64,000 nt of DNA from DAOUBP01 sp034432655 (GCA_034432655.1 DAOUBP010000082.1:41132-105131); one strand, 5' to 3'. Shown: positions 41,345-49,656, counted from the first letter of the stretch. Program-made: numbers and translations. The notes: generated by a model from the sequence alone, not told the origin.

Positions 41345-41401
41345 CACGTAACACGCAGTACGCAATACGCAGTACGCTGTACGCAATACGCAGTACGCAA
41401 C
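41345..41401 (+). repeat. ATACGCA/GTACGCA heptamer array before the E3 gene
   Basis: Seven consecutive heptamers run ACACGCA, GTACGCA, ATACGCA, GTACGCT, GTACGCA, ATACGCA, GTACGCA and end at the AACAGGAG Shine-Dalgarno of the E3 gene. Only one arm is present. Confidence 0.85.
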
Positions 41402-41417
41402 AGGAGTCATTCACACC

Positions 41418-42827
41418 ATGTCCGATAATACCTACGACGTCATCGTCATCGGCGGCGGGCCAGGGGGGTATGTGGCCGCTATTCGGGCCGCCCAACTGGG
41501 CCAAAAGGTCGCCTGCATCGAGCGGGAATCGCTGGGCGGCGTCTGTTTGAACTGGGGGTGCATCCCGACCAAGTCGCTCTTGCGCAACGCGGAGCTGGCG
41601 AACATCTTGACCGGGGAAAGCAAGGAGTTCGGGTTCAGCTTTGATAACCTGCGGCTGGATTACTCGGTTGCACACAAGCGCAGCCGCCAGGTTTCGGAGC
41701 GCCTGGTCAAAGGGATCGGTTTCCTTTTCAAGAAGAACGGCGTGACCCACATCCAGGGCACAGCGGCCCTGGTCGGCCCCAAGCAGGTGAAGGTTGCGCC
41801 CTCCGGCGACGTGCTGACCGCGAAGACCATCATCGTCGCCACCGGCGCGCGGGCCCGCTCCCTGCCCGGCATGACGGTGGACGGCCAGAAGATCATCACT
41901 TACCGCCAAGCGCTGGAGCTCACCGCGGTGCCCAACCGGCTGATCATTGTCGGCGCAGGTGCGATCGGTATGGAGTTCGCCTACGTCTTCCGGGCCTACG
42001 GCGCGGAGGTGACGGTGATCGAGATGCTGCCGCATGTGCTGCCGCTGGAGGACGACGACACTGCAGCCGAGGTCGCCAGGGCGTTTAAGAAGGCCGGCAT
42101 CAAAATGCTGGTCAACACCCGCACCGAGGGCGTAGAGACCACCGACACCGGCGTCAAAGTGCACGTGAAGGATCAAGCCAGCGGCGCCGAGCAGACGTTG
42201 GAAGCTGACGTGGTGTTGGTGGCCGTGGGGGTCGCGCCCAACACGGAGGAGATCGGCCTGGAGGCGGCCGGTGTGCAGACCGATAAGCGGGGCTTCATCC
42301 AGGTGGATGAGTACATGCGCACCAACGTGCCGGGGATCTACGCCATCGGCGACGTGACGGGCAAGCTTATGCTGGCGCATGTGGCCAGCGCGATGGGCAT
42401 CGTCGCGGCCGAGCATGCGGCCGGCCACGAGACGCGGCCCATCAAGGACGCGGACTACGCGTTCATGCCGCGCTGCACCTACTGCAAGCCGCAGGTGGCG
42501 TCGCTGGGCTACACCGAAGCGCAAGCGAAAGAGAAGGGCTACGAGATCAAGGTCGGCAAGTTCCCATTCGTCGCCAACGGCAAGGCGTTGGGCCTCAACG
42601 AAAAGGATGGCTTCGTCAAGATCATCGCCGACGCCAAATACGGCGAGATCCTGGGCGCGCACATGGTCGGCCCGGAGGTCACCGAGCTGCTGCCCGAGCT
42701 GGCGCTGGCGCGCACCTGGGAGCTCACCGCGGAGGAGATCGCTCGCACCGTCCATGCCCACCCGACGTTGTCGGAAGCGATCATGGAGGCCGCACACGCA
42801 GTGGCGGGGCAGGCGATCCATATGTAA
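41418..42827 (+). CDS. lpdA: Dihydrolipoamide dehydrogenase (E3)
   Basis: The 469-residue flavoprotein has the N-terminal FAD motif VIVIGGGPGGYVAA, the redox disulfide in GGVCLNWGCIPTKSLL, the NAD motif IIVGAGAIGMEFAY and the C-terminal His/Glu pair in HAHPTLSEAIMEAAH. It reoxidises the E2 dihydrolipoyl group to make NADH and serves other lipoyl complexes too. It is the last of the four complex genes; the heptamer array lies directly before it. Confidence 0.95.
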   Translation: MSDNTYDVIVIGGGPGGYVAAIRAAQLGQKVACIERESLGGVCLNWGCIPTKSLLRNAELANILTGESKEFGFSFDNLRLDYSVAHKRSRQVSERLVKGIGFLFKKNGVTHIQGTAALVGPKQVKVAPSGDVLTAKTIIVATGARARSLPGMTVDGQKIITYRQALELTAVPNRLIIVGAGAIGMEFAYVFRAYGAEVTVIEMLPHVLPLEDDDTAAEVARAFKKAGIKMLVNTRTEGVETTDTGVKVHVKDQASGAEQTLEADVVLVAVGVAPNTEEIGLEAAGVQTDKRGFIQVDEYMRTNVPGIYAIGDVTGKLMLAHVASAMGIVAAEHAAGHETRPIKDADYAFMPRCTYCKPQVASLGYTEAQAKEKGYEIKVGKFPFVANGKALGLNEKDGFVKIIADAKYGEILGAHMVGPEVTELLPELALARTWELTAEEIARTVHAHPTLSEAIMEAAHAVAGQAIHM

Positions 42828-42860
42828 CCGACGACCGACGACAGCCACTCGTCGTTGCAC
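42828..42860. repeat. Short ACCGACG repeat and hairpin after the E3 gene
   Basis: Two ACCGACG units are followed by CTCGTCG, which can pair with CGACGA to form a small hairpin after the lpdA stop. Confidence 0.4.
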
Positions 42861-42885
42861 TGGAATCCGGCAAGGGATCGCTCTC

Positions 42886-43183
42886 ATGACTTCGTGTCCG
42901 GTCATCCGAAGGTACGTCCTGACCGACCATGCGCGCTGGGAAATGCAGCGACGCAATATTCTGGGAAATGCAGCGACGCAATATTACCGAAGCTGATGTC
43001 GCTTCGGTGCTGCGGACTCCAGAACAGCAAGAAGAGGTGCGCCCTGGCCGCTGTGTATACCAGTCGCAGTTCTATCTGGGGCAGCCACCGAAAGCATTTC
43101 TATTGCGTGTATTTGTGGATACGGATCGGTATCCACCTGAAGTGGTTACCGTATACCGCACAAGTAAGATGAAGAAGTATTGA
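42886..43183 (+). pseudogene. DUF4258-family gene split by a 25-bp tandem duplication
   Basis: The first frame (42886-42960) codes YVLTDHARWEMQRRNI, and a second frame from 42986 codes TEADVASVLRTPEQQEEVR followed by YPPEVVTVYRTSKMKKY. Together they make an intact DUF4258 protein of about 90 residues. Between them a 25-base segment is exactly repeated (42936-42960 and 42961-42985), shifting the frame. Removing one copy restores the gene. DUF4258 proteins are small RelE/HicA-like candidates for toxins and are commonly paired with a DUF2283 gene, which follows here. It may be a true mutation, a phase-variable switch or a read error. Confidence 0.82.
42936..42985 (+). repeat. Perfect 25-bp tandem duplication
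   Basis: Two adjoining identical 25-base copies start with CTGGGAAATG. The unit length is not a multiple of three, so gain or loss toggles the DUF4258 frame. Confidence 0.95.
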
Positions 43184-43201
43184 AGTATTGGAGATAAGGA
43201 T

Positions 43202-43408
43202 ATGCGAGTAGTCTATGATTCAAAGACGGATACCTTGGCGATTATCCTGGCCGACACTCCAATTGTGGAGAGCGATGAGGATAAGCCAGGCGTGATTCTG
43301 GACTATGATGCTTCAGGTAATCTCGTCTCGATGGAAATTCTGGATGCTTCTCAGCGTGTATTGCAGCCCACGCGGATTGAGTATGAACTGGCAGGACAAC
43401 CGGTGTAG
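43202..43408 (+). CDS. DUF2283-family small protein (antitoxin-like)
   Basis: The 68-residue protein has the complete DUF2283 pattern: VVYDSKTDTLAIILAD, VESDEDKPGVILDYDASGNLVSMEILDAS, then a short C-terminus. DUF2283 genes are typically paired with DUF4258 and behave as antitoxin-like partners by genomic association. Here it remains intact while the DUF4258 gene before it is broken by duplication. GGAGATAAGG lies ahead of the ATG. It is 11 bases upstream of lipA. Confidence 0.85.
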   Translation: MRVVYDSKTDTLAIILADTPIVESDEDKPGVILDYDASGNLVSMEILDASQRVLQPTRIEYELAGQPV

Positions 43409-43419
43409 TTGGGTATACG

Positions 43420-44370
43420 ATGCAAAACAACGTTGTCATTGACCCGATCCCAGTTGAGCTCCAGCTCAAGCCGCGCGCCCGGCGCGAGCGGCTCCACGAA
43501 GAGCAGCCGGCCGGCCGCAAGCCGGAGTGGCTGCGCATCAAGTTGAGCCAGACTGAAGAATACTGGCGTTTGAAATCTCTGATGCGCGGGCAGGCGTTGC
43601 ACACCGTCTGCGAGGAGGCGTTCTGCCCCAACCTGGGCGAGTGCTGGAGCCGCGGCACCGCCACCTTCCTGCTGATGGGCGACATCTGCACTCGCGCGTG
43701 CAAGTTCTGCAACATCCAGTCGGGCAAACCGTTGCCGCTGGATGAAGACGAGCCGCGCCGGGTGGCCGAGTCGGTGGCACAGATGAACCTGCGCCACGTG
43801 GTGCTCACCAGCGTGGACCGCGACGATCAGCCCGACGGCGGCGCGCACATCTTTGCCAACACGATTCGCGAGATCCGGGCGCGGGTGCCTGGCTGTACCA
43901 TCGAGGTGCTCATCCCCGACTTCAAGGGGGAGCGCGACGCGCTGAAGCTGGTGATGGACGAGCACCCGGAGATCTTGAACCACAACACCGAGACCGTGCC
44001 CCGGCTCTCGCGCTGGGTGCGGCCGCAAGCCAAACACGAGCGTAGCCTGGCCGTGTTGCGCATGGCCAAGGAGCTGGATCCGGGCACGCTGACCAAGAGC
44101 GGCCTGATGGTGGGCCTGGGCGAGGAATGGGACGAGGTCCTGGCCGTCATGGACGACCTGCGGGCGGTAGATGTGGACATCTTGACCATCGGCCAGTACT
44201 TGCAGCCCAGCAAACAACATTTGCCCGTGATGCGCTACTACCATCCCGACGAGTTCAAGCTCCTGGCCGAAGAGGGTTATGCGCGTGGCTTCAGATGGGT
44301 CGAATCCGGCCCGCTGGTGCGCTCATCGTATCATGCGGATGGGCAGGCGCGGATTATCGGGGAGCGGTAA
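43420..44370 (+). CDS. lipA: Lipoyl synthase
   Basis: The 316-residue radical-SAM enzyme has both FeS motifs: C-x4-C-x5-C in CEEAFCPNLGEC (auxiliary cluster) and C-x3-C-x2-C in CTRACKFCN (SAM cluster), plus the C-terminal RSSYHAD. It inserts two sulfurs into protein-bound octanoyl groups to make lipoate, serving the E2 encoded just upstream. No lipB or lipM is present in the window. It follows the DUF2283 gene by 11 bases, so the TA-like pair appears inserted into a lipoate/PDH operon. Confidence 0.95.
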   Translation: MQNNVVIDPIPVELQLKPRARRERLHEEQPAGRKPEWLRIKLSQTEEYWRLKSLMRGQALHTVCEEAFCPNLGECWSRGTATFLLMGDICTRACKFCNIQSGKPLPLDEDEPRRVAESVAQMNLRHVVLTSVDRDDQPDGGAHIFANTIREIRARVPGCTIEVLIPDFKGERDALKLVMDEHPEILNHNTETVPRLSRWVRPQAKHERSLAVLRMAKELDPGTLTKSGLMVGLGEEWDEVLAVMDDLRAVDVDILTIGQYLQPSKQHLPVMRYYHPDEFKLLAEEGYARGFRWVESGPLVRSSYHADGQARIIGER

Positions 44371-44541
44371 ATTGGTAGACTGGTAAATTGGGACCTGGTG
44401 GACGAAAACGTGTCGCTACAACAACCCACCGCTCCACCAGTATACCAACCTACCAATCTACCAGTGTACCAATCAATCTACCAGTTTACCAACCTACCAA
44501 TCTACCAGTGTGCCAATCTACCAGTTTACCAACCTACCAAC
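44369..44541. repeat. Long octamer repeat region (N3TACCA type) with an inverted left arm
   Basis: The left arm (44369-44400) contains TTGGTAGACTGGTAAATTGG-type units. The right arm (44431-44541) has more than ten octamers such as ATCTACCA, GTTTACCA, ACCTACCA, GTGTACCA. It ends directly at the ATG of the next gene, leaving no Shine-Dalgarno. Confidence 0.9.
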
Positions 44542-44542
44542 C

Positions 44543-45670
44543 ATGCAACTACTCGTAACCGACATCGGCACCGGCACCCAGGATATCCTGCTCTTCGACA
44601 GCGAGCGGGCGCCGGAGAACTGCCTGAAACTGGTGATGCCATCGCCCACGCTGCGGATCGGCCAGCAGGTGCGTGCAGCAACAGCAGCCCGGTTGGACCT
44701 GTTGATCACCGGCGTGTTGATGGGCGGCGGTCCGGTGGCATGGGCCGTTGAGGCCCATCGTCGCGCTGGGCTGCGGGTGTTGGCTACGCCGGACGCGGCG
44801 CGCACTTTCAACGATGATCTGGACGCCGTTCAACGAGAGCTGGGCGTAGAGATCATCCCTGAGGAGGCCGCGCGCAAGCTCACGACCTGCCGGGACCTGG
44901 CACACGTCCTTTTTCGTGATTTTGACTATGATGCCATCAAGGCTGCGTTTGCGGCGTTTGGCGTGCCGCTGAAGCCCGACGCCCTGGCGCTGGCCGTCTT
45001 CGACCACGGCGCCGCGCCCCCGGGCGTCAGCGACCGCCAGTTTCGCATGGATTACCTGGCCGACAGGTTGCGCCGTGACACGCGGCTGAGCAGCCTGGCG
45101 TTTCGCGCAGACACCATCCCGCCGGAGATGACCCGGCTGCGCGCCCTGGCCGAGACTGCCGTCGCTCAGACAGGTCTGCCCGTGGTTGTCATGGATACCG
45201 CACCGGCGGCCGTGCTCGGCGCGCTGGAAGACCCCCAGGTAGCTAACCACCCGTCGCCCATCATCGTCAACATCGGCAACTTTCACACCCTGGCATTTCA
45301 GTTTCACGAAGGGCAATTCCTGCGGCTTTTCGAGCATCATACCGGTGAAGTCACCCCGGCCGAGCTGGCCGCCTGGGTGCACGCTTTGGCTGCCGGCACG
45401 GTGCGCCATGCCGATGTCTTTGCTGATAACGGCCACGGTGCCCTGGTGCTGGACGCCCGGCCGTTGCCGCTGCGGCTGGTGGCCTTGACCGGCCCGCGAC
45501 GCAACCTGTTGGCAAACGTCGGCCTGCCCGCTTACTTCGCCGTGCCACACGGCGATCAGATGCTGGCGGGGTGTTATGGGCTGTTGCGCGCCTGTGCTGA
45601 TGTGGAACCCGCATGGCGCGAGGCGATCAGCGAGGCTCTCTCCGGCCGCACCGACCGTAGCTTGTGGTGA
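44543..45670 (+). CDS. DUF1786-family protein
   Basis: The 375-residue protein begins with LLVTDIGTGTQDILLFDS, has PSPTLRIGQQVRAAT, and later NIGNFHTLAFQF and LMGGGPVAWAVE, the signature of DUF1786/COG4012, an actin-like ASKHA-fold family described in databases as pyruvate formate-lyase-activating-enzyme-associated. Biochemical role unknown. The ATG at 44543 immediately follows the octamer repeat and has no Shine-Dalgarno. It lies between lipA and two flavin-reductase-like genes. Confidence 0.85.
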   Translation: MQLLVTDIGTGTQDILLFDSERAPENCLKLVMPSPTLRIGQQVRAATAARLDLLITGVLMGGGPVAWAVEAHRRAGLRVLATPDAARTFNDDLDAVQRELGVEIIPEEAARKLTTCRDLAHVLFRDFDYDAIKAAFAAFGVPLKPDALALAVFDHGAAPPGVSDRQFRMDYLADRLRRDTRLSSLAFRADTIPPEMTRLRALAETAVAQTGLPVVVMDTAPAAVLGALEDPQVANHPSPIIVNIGNFHTLAFQFHEGQFLRLFEHHTGEVTPAELAAWVHALAAGTVRHADVFADNGHGALVLDARPLPLRLVALTGPRRNLLANVGLPAYFAVPHGDQMLAGCYGLLRACADVEPAWREAISEALSGRTDRSLW

Positions 45671-45687
45671 AGCCGGCCCGGCCAACC

Positions 45688-45723
45688 CAATACGCAATAC
45701 GTAGTACGCAACACGCAACACGT
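45688..45723 (+). repeat. ATACGCA heptamer tract before the first flavin-reductase-like gene
   Basis: Heptamers ATACGCA, ATACGTA, GTACGCA, ACACGCA, ACACGTG run up to the GAGGTCCAACC preceding the ATG. Confidence 0.8.
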
Positions 45724-45734
45724 GAGGTCCAACC

Positions 45735-46220
45735 ATGTCCGAAGCCGAAACCATCAAGAGCATTTTGCGCATGTTTCATTACGGCCTGTTTGTGGCCACC
45801 AGTCCAGGCCCCGCCGGCGTTCGGGCGGCGACCGTCAGTTGGGTGTCACAAGTGTCCTTTGAGCCGAAACTGATCCTTGTGGCTATGCGCAAAGGTACCG
45901 CGATTTGCGAGGCCGTGCAAGGAAGCCGCCGCTTCGCGTTGCATATTGTCGGCGCGCACCAACCTGAATTCGCACGCGCTTTCTTCACGGGTGCCCAGGC
46001 CACCGCAGAAGAGATCGCCGGCTACCGCTACCGGTTGACATCCCGCCAGGTTCCGATCCTGGACGCAGCGGCCGCCTGGCTGGAATGTGAAGTCGTCGAA
46101 GAGGCCGGCGCCTCCGGGGATCATGCGCTGTTTATCGCGGGCATCCTGGACGGCGGGATTGCGCTGCCCGGCACACCGGCTCTGGCTTTGCGAGATACTG
46201 TGTGGCACTACGGCGGGTGA
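45735..46220 (+). CDS. Flavin reductase-like domain protein (FMN-binding split barrel)
   Basis: The 161-residue protein shows the flavin-reductase-like pattern: ILRMFHYGLFVATS, AATVSWVSQVSFEPKLILVAMRKG and an HIVGAHQPEFARAFF block, with the VSQVSF strand that contacts FMN. These proteins reduce or bind FMN, often in tandem with an oxygenase or oxidase. It is followed by a paralogue 63 bases on. The C-terminal WHYGG ends as in close relatives. Partner enzyme unknown. Confidence 0.78.
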   Translation: MSEAETIKSILRMFHYGLFVATSPGPAGVRAATVSWVSQVSFEPKLILVAMRKGTAICEAVQGSRRFALHIVGAHQPEFARAFFTGAQATAEEIAGYRYRLTSRQVPILDAAAAWLECEVVEEAGASGDHALFIAGILDGGIALPGTPALALRDTVWHYGG

Positions 46221-46283
46221 TTTTGCGCCCGACACACAAAAATTCAGTCAAGCACCACCTACACATCGCTCAGGAGGATCTCA

Positions 46284-46808
46284 ATGATGCGACCTGCAGT
46301 TCCACCTTCGGATGTGCGGAGTGAGGCGCTGAAACTGCTCTCGAACGGCGTTTATGTTTTGACTACATGCGGCGCCGATACCCTTCATGCGGCGACCGTT
46401 ACCTGGGTCAGCCAGGTTTCGTTCTTGCCGCCGCTGGTGCTGGTTGCGCTACGGCGCAATTCACGGTTGGCCGAAGCGGTGCGCCGGGCCCACCGTTTTG
46501 CCCTCAACATCCTGTCGGCAGAACAACAAGCCATCGCCGAACGGTTCTTCACCCACCATACGGAGCCGCTGGCGGTTGACAAGCTGGCCGGCCAGGAATT
46601 TCGTTTAACCAATGGGCGGTGTCCGTTGCTCATCGAGGCCATGGCTTGGCTGGAGTGCCGCCTGGTGGCCGAGCCGGCTTGTCCCGGCGATCACGCGTTG
46701 ATGTTGGGTGAAGTGATCGGCGCGGGCTTGCGACGTACCGGCCAGCCGATGGTGCTGTGGGCCACCCCCTGGTCTTACGGCGGCATTCCAGAGCCGGGAC
46801 AGCCATAG
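46284..46808 (+). CDS. Second flavin reductase-like domain protein
   Basis: The 174-residue protein is a paralogue of the preceding gene: AATVTWVSQVSFLPPLVLVALRRN and FALNILSAEQQAIAERFF align with the first copy. Both end in a WSYGG/WHYGG tail. AGGAGG lies just upstream of two ATG codons; the first is chosen. Divergence suggests an old duplication with different partners or ligands. An M20 amidohydrolase follows after 11 bases. Confidence 0.78.
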   Translation: MMRPAVPPSDVRSEALKLLSNGVYVLTTCGADTLHAATVTWVSQVSFLPPLVLVALRRNSRLAEAVRRAHRFALNILSAEQQAIAERFFTHHTEPLAVDKLAGQEFRLTNGRCPLLIEAMAWLECRLVAEPACPGDHALMLGEVIGAGLRRTGQPMVLWATPWSYGGIPEPGQP

Positions 46809-46819
46809 AGGGGGCGAAG

Positions 46820-48010
46820 ATGGACATTTCCGGTCTTCGCGCTGAAGCCGAGGCGCTGCAAGACGTGCTCACCGCCTGGCGCCGTGATTTCCATGCGCAT
46901 CCCGAGCTGGGCTTCGCCGTCCACCGCACTGCAGCGATTGTCGCGCAGCATCTCAAGGCCCTGGGCTGCGAAGTGCGCACCGGTGTGGGCCAAACCGGGG
47001 TCGTGGGGCTGCTCTACGGTTATGGGTCAGGGCCGACGGTGATGCTGCGGGTTGATATGGACGCGTTGCCGATCCAGGAGGTGAGCGACGCGCCGTACGC
47101 CTCACAGGTGCCGGGGGTGATGCACGCCTGCGGCCACGACGGCCACATGGCGATCGGCCTGGGCGCGGCCACCCTGTTGGCCCGTCACGCGGCCGATTTA
47201 CCGGGCAAGGTCCTCTTCGTGTTTCAACCGGCCGAGGAGGGGGAAGGCGGGGCGGCTGCCATGATTGCCGACGGCGTCCTCGCCGACCCGCGGCCCGACG
47301 CCGCGTTCGGCATCCATCTTTGGAATACGATGCCCCTGGGCAGGGTGGTAGCACAGGCAGGGCCGTTGATGGCAGCTGCTGATATCTTGCGCATTGTTCT
47401 GCGCGGCCGCGGCGGGCATGGCGCCTTGCCGCATGAAGCGGTAGATGCCATTGCGGTGGCCGGCCAGGTCCTCTCCGCGCTGCAAACTATCGTCAGCCGT
47501 AACGTAGACCCACAGGAGACCGCCGTGCTGACCATCGGTACTGTGCATGGCGGCACAGCGTTCAACATCATCGCTGAAACGGTCGAAATGGAGGGCACCA
47601 TCCGCACCTTCTCCGAGTCGGTGCGCGAGACCGTGTTAACCCGCTTGCGGGTGCTCCTGAACGGCATCACCAGCGGCATGGGGGCCGGTTATGAACTCAC
47701 GGTCAACAGGGTGACCGGCACGGTAGTCAACGATCCGGCCGCGGCCGAGATCGCGCGCGCGGCCGCGGTGCAGGTGGTGGGGAATACCGCGGTGTCGTGG
47801 CATCCGCCGATGATGGTCTCGGAGGACTTCGCCGAGTTCGCGCAGCGCGTGCCGGCCTGTTTCATGTTGCTAGGCTCGGCGAACCCAGCGTTGGGGTTGA
47901 ATGCGCCGCATCACAATCCGCGTTTTGACTTCGATGAGCGCGCGTTGCCTATCGGCACTGCGCTATTGGCGGCCGCGGCGGTCCGGTTTCTGACAGGTGG
48001 CGTCTCCTGA
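46820..48010 (+). CDS. M20-family amidohydrolase/carboxypeptidase
   Basis: The 396-residue metalloenzyme has RRDFHAHPELGF, the metal motif MHACGHDGHMA, the catalytic Glu pair in FQPAEEGEGG, and a C-terminal HHNPRFDFDE. This is the IAA-amino-acid hydrolase/hippurate hydrolase (HipO, AmaA, YtnL) branch, releasing an acid from an N-acyl amino acid. GAGGGGGCGAAG precedes the ATG. It is last of the rightward group that started with PDH, and a separate promoter for gdh follows. Confidence 0.88.
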   Translation: MDISGLRAEAEALQDVLTAWRRDFHAHPELGFAVHRTAAIVAQHLKALGCEVRTGVGQTGVVGLLYGYGSGPTVMLRVDMDALPIQEVSDAPYASQVPGVMHACGHDGHMAIGLGAATLLARHAADLPGKVLFVFQPAEEGEGGAAAMIADGVLADPRPDAAFGIHLWNTMPLGRVVAQAGPLMAAADILRIVLRGRGGHGALPHEAVDAIAVAGQVLSALQTIVSRNVDPQETAVLTIGTVHGGTAFNIIAETVEMEGTIRTFSESVRETVLTRLRVLLNGITSGMGAGYELTVNRVTGTVVNDPAAAEIARAAAVQVVGNTAVSWHPPMMVSEDFAEFAQRVPACFMLLGSANPALGLNAPHHNPRFDFDERALPIGTALLAAAAVRFLTGGVS

Positions 48011-48030
48011 TGAGAACGGGCTACCTGGAT

Positions 48031-48060
48031 TTGGGTTTGTCGCTGCGTGTGTGATATAAT
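48031..48060 (+). promoter_or_regulatory. Promoter of the first glutamate dehydrogenase gene
   Basis: TTGGGT (48031-48036), 18-nt spacer and TGATATAAT ending in a perfect TATAAT (48055-48060). The leader to the ATG is about 170 bases. Confidence 0.7.
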
Positions 48061-48235
48061 TTTCTTTGCCTAAGGACGATGGCGACCTGGGCGATCACCC
48101 CGTGCGCGACTGTGCGCTCAGCGATCCTCACGTTGCCCGCTCCTTTTGCAACCAGAGACCTTGAAAGTACCAGTTATTATTCACCGGTGAGGGTCTTTCG
48201 TCTCACCACGAAACCATCCAAAGGAGCGTTGAATT
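48061..48235 (+). other. Long structured leader of the glutamate dehydrogenase gene
   Basis: About 165-175 untranslated bases include a hairpin GGTGAGGGTCTTTCGTCTCACC-type stem at 48186-48207 close to the Shine-Dalgarno (AAAGGAGCG). No known riboswitch class was recognised. The stem lies about 20 bases before the Shine-Dalgarno and could act as attenuator or translational control. Confidence 0.5.
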
Positions 48236-49489
48236 ATGTCGTCTCTCTTAAACCCGTTTGAGATCGCACAACGTCAGCTCGATGAGGCCGCAGCGATCCT
48301 GAAGCTTTCACCAGCCATGCACGCGTTCCTACGCGTGCCCATGCGGGAGATGCACTTCACCATCCCGGTCCAGATGGATGACGGCACCTATCAGACGTTT
48401 CAGGGTTTCCGCGTCCAGTACAATGATGCCCGCGGCCCTGCCAAAGGCGGCATCCGGTTTCATCCTGATGAAACCATTGACACTGTACGTGCACTGGCAG
48501 CCTGGATGACCTGGAAGACCGCGGTAGTGGATATTCCCTTGGGTGGCGGCAAGGGTGGAGTGATTTGCAATCCGAAGGAGCTGTCGGCCGGCGAGCTGGA
48601 ACGGTTGAGCCGGGGCTACATCCGCCGGGTTGCTTATTTCATCGGGGAGGACAAAGACGTGCCTGCCCCGGATGTCTACACCACACCCCAGATCATGGCC
48701 TGGATGATGGATGAGTATGAGGTCATCAAAGGCCGACATCTGCCCGGCGTGATCACCGGCAAGCCTGTGCCGCTCTTCGGTTCGTTGGGCCGCGGGGACG
48801 CCACGGCGCGCGGGGGCATCTATTGCACGCGTGAAGCGGCTAAAGCCATCAACCTTAACCTGGAGGGTGCTACGGCTGCGATCCAGGGTTACGGCAATGC
48901 GGGCCAGTATGCCCATCAACTGGGCCGTGACCTCCTTGGGTTGAAGGTGGTTGCGATCAGCGACTCCAAGGGTGGCATTTACAAAGCTGATGGCATCAGT
49001 TTTGAAGAGGCCGTGGCATGGAAGGAGAAGACGGGAAGTGTGGTGAATTTCCCCGGTGCAGATAACATCTCCAACACCGAGTTGCTGGAGTTGAACGTCA
49101 CTGTGCTCTTCCCTGCGGCGTTGGAAAATGTCATTACCCAGGCGAACGCGGACAAGATCAAGGCCAAGATCGTAGCAGAGTTGGCGAACGGCCCGACGAC
49201 GCCTGAAGCAGATCAGATTTTGTTCCAGAACGGTGTTATGGTTCTGCCTGACTTCCTGTGCAACGCTGGCGGCGTCACAGTGAGCTATTTCGAGCAAGTC
49301 CAAAACGCCTACAACTTCTACTGGCCTATCGAGGAGGTCCATGCCCGGCTGGATGCCAAGATGACAAAGGCTTTCCATGCGGTCCACGAAATGGCCCAGG
49401 CACACAACGTCCACAATCGGCTGGCTGCATACCTGGTGGCCGTAAAACGCGTGGCCGACGCCGTCGCGGTTCGAGGCTGGGTGAAGTAA
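48236..49489 (+). CDS. gdhA: Glutamate dehydrogenase (first copy)
   Basis: The 417-residue enzyme shows the Glu/Leu/Phe/Val dehydrogenase pattern: GFRVQYNDARGPAKGGIRFH, TWKTAVVDIPLGGGKGG with the catalytic Lys, DVPAPDVYTTPQIMAW and the dinucleotide motif GYGNAGQYAHQL. It interconverts glutamate and 2-oxoglutarate plus ammonia. GYGNAG instead of the classical GFGNVG coenzyme motif is shared with the second copy as GYGNVG. It has its own promoter with a long leader and ends at a bidirectional terminator shared with korB. Confidence 0.92.
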   Translation: MSSLLNPFEIAQRQLDEAAAILKLSPAMHAFLRVPMREMHFTIPVQMDDGTYQTFQGFRVQYNDARGPAKGGIRFHPDETIDTVRALAAWMTWKTAVVDIPLGGGKGGVICNPKELSAGELERLSRGYIRRVAYFIGEDKDVPAPDVYTTPQIMAWMMDEYEVIKGRHLPGVITGKPVPLFGSLGRGDATARGGIYCTREAAKAINLNLEGATAAIQGYGNAGQYAHQLGRDLLGLKVVAISDSKGGIYKADGISFEEAVAWKEKTGSVVNFPGADNISNTELLELNVTVLFPAALENVITQANADKIKAKIVAELANGPTTPEADQILFQNGVMVLPDFLCNAGGVTVSYFEQVQNAYNFYWPIEEVHARLDAKMTKAFHAVHEMAQAHNVHNRLAAYLVAVKRVADAVAVRGWVK

Positions 49490-49494
49490 ATGTG

Positions 49495-49530
49495 TGCAAC
49501 GTGATGTCTGATGCGTGACGTGTGAGGCCT
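49495..49530 (+). repeat. Heptamer tract ending in TGA after gdh
   Basis: AACGTGA, TGTCTGA, TGCGTGA, CGTGTGA are consecutive heptamers just after the gdh stop; related ACGTCACACGTATTACGCC units lie on the other side of the terminator (49617-49640), in inverted orientation. Confidence 0.6.
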
Positions 49531-49572
49531 GTGTCTCGCGCTCCGGCGCGATGTTGAATACGGGTTCAAAAG

Positions 49573-49617
49573 CAAATTGCCGGGATGCCCTGGTGGCTCC
49601 CGGCAATTTGTTTATTT
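49573..49617. terminator. Bidirectional rho-independent terminator between gdhA and korB
   Basis: CAAATTGCCGGGA (49573-49585) and its exact complement (49598-49610) form a 13-bp stem with a 12-nt loop; TTTATTT follows on the plus strand and a CTTTTG tail on the minus strand. The convergent genes both end here. Confidence 0.88.
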
Positions 49618-49656
49618 CACGTCACACGTATTACGCCTCATGAAGGGCGCAGCACG

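Noticed and set aside
14801..45723. CRISPR-like appearance of the repeated tracts
   Set aside because: Units are only 7-8 nt, contiguous and degenerate, without unique spacers and without cas genes.
48079..48261. 60-residue frame in the gdhA leader
   Set aside because: It has no Shine-Dalgarno, overlaps the true gdhA start and shows no protein-like pattern.
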